Origin: an uncultured Lachnoanaerobaculum sp.
GTDB taxonomy: Bacteria > Bacillota > Clostridia > Lachnospirales > Lachnospiraceae
NCBI GenBank assembly: GCA_916720285.1
Contig: CAKAQP010000151.1
Coordinates: forward strand, 1 to 5,694
Direction of reading: 5' to 3'
DNA length: 5,694 nucleotides
The notes under the pieces were generated by a model. That model searched no databases. It had not been told where the DNA came from and saw only the letters and a program-made list of their open reading frames with translations. Position 1 is the first letter of the stretch. Every line of letters starts with the position of its first letter. Both the position numbers and the translations under genes were made by a program. This document shows positions 5,204 to 5,694 of this stretch, in pieces.

Positions 5204-5694
5204 AGGAATTTCTTCTTGGCGTCAACTATCATTTTTGCCGCTGATTTTGCAATCTCTTTATCAGCATCTGTCAATGCAACCAAAGGTTTTCTTACGCTAC
5301 CGATATCAAGTCCCTCATTAATTCTAAGAACTTCCTTTATCATAGCATACATATTTCCATATCCTGAAGTAAGAGCCGCTATAATGTCATTTACGCAGTA
5401 CTGAATCTCATTTGCTCTCTTCATATCGCCTGCCTCTATACACTCATCCATTGCAAGGAAAAGCTCAGGCATTGCTCCATATGTTCCACCTATACCTGCT
5501 TTTGCACCTATTACTCTGCCTGAAACAAACTGCTCATCCGGACCGTTAAATACGATATAATCATCACCACCGTCTCTTACAAAGCCTTGAATGTCAAATA
5601 CAGGCATAGAAGAATTCTTTACACCTATAACATTTTTATTCTCTCTCATCTTTGCATAGAGACCTCTGCTTAAAGCCACTCCTGCAAGCTGTGG
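5200..5694 (-). CDS. nanA: N-acetylneuraminate lyase, C-terminal part, cut by the right edge
   Basis: The last 164 residues of a DapA/NAL-family class I aldolase are visible; the start lies beyond the window, since the frame is open to the edge and an apparent GTG start at 5679 is an internal valine. The first visible residues, PQLAGVALS, match the segment just after the YNIP of sialic acid lyases. GVKNSS (visible residues 24-29) contains the Schiff-base lysine, equivalent to Lys165 of E. coli NanA. NGPDEQ (50-55) matches NGYDEI, whose Asp and Glu contact the sialic acid chain, and favours lyase over dihydrodipicolinate synthase. GIGGTYG (67-73) has Gly where E. coli has Ser208. The enzyme should cleave N-acetylneuraminate to N-acetylmannosamine and pyruvate and feed the kinase encoded next. 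Another DapA-like aldolase activity is possible. Confidence 0.8.
   Translation of the reverse strand, partial: PQLAGVALSRGLYAKMRENKNVIGVKNSSMPVFDIQGFVRDGGDDYIVFNGPDEQFVSGRVIGAKAGIGGTYGAMPELFLAMDECIEAGDMKRANEIQYCVNDIIAALTSGYGNMYAMIKEVLRINEGLDIGSVRKPLVALTDADKEIAKSAAKMIVDAKKKFL

Noticed and set aside
5117..5404. Plus-strand frames opposite the lyase and kinase
   Set aside because: They are shadows of well-supported minus-strand genes and cross the boundary between the two genes without any signal of their own.

Overview
The window looks like a chromosomal segment of a low-GC Gram-positive anaerobe, most likely a Lachnospiraceae-type Clostridia. The reasons are the AT-rich composition, strong AGGAGG-type ribosome binding sites, a stand-alone TrpB2-type tryptophan synthase beta chain, and a sialic-acid lyase/ROK kinase pair whose lyase has the NGPDEQ and GIGGTYG motifs that I recall from gut and oral Firmicutes. 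No finer taxonomic call is safe from the sequence alone.

Left part (1-2381, all on the minus strand, very AT-rich). In transcription order this holds a predicted lipoprotein with an acidic DxDxDG loop (1572-2381), two closely related membrane-anchored proteins of unknown function (781-1455, then 30-731), and the first 11 codons of a further gene that overlaps the stop of the last one by ATGA and runs off the left edge. The two paralogs are about 80% identical in protein over some 197 residues and share a 97-bp block of identical DNA. Just upstream of the second paralog, overlapping its start codon, is a 37-bp out-of-frame scrap of the conserved middle of the same family. The array has therefore duplicated and rearranged, and one gene seems to have gained its start from a piece of a sibling. 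The gene set looks like an accessory cell-surface locus; its function is unknown.

Middle (2382-2837). This non-coding region separates the minus-strand surface genes from the plus-strand trpB. It holds an extended -10 promoter for the lipoprotein gene with a leader of about 130 nt that contains two tiny reading frames with good ribosome binding sites, a plausible promoter for trpB, and a small leader hairpin. I see no T-box or known riboswitch.

Right part (2838-5694). A complete trpB2-type gene on the plus strand converges on a minus-strand nanA-nanK pair. The lyase is cut by the right edge and overlaps the kinase by ATGA. A 16-bp perfect hairpin between the convergent genes, with T-rich tracts on both sides, looks like a bidirectional terminator. 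Lyase plus ROK kinase suggests sialic acid catabolism: N-acetylneuraminate is cleaved to N-acetylmannosamine and pyruvate, and the amino sugar is then phosphorylated. TrpB2 probably makes tryptophan from indole or a serine derivative independently of TrpA; no trpA is visible here.
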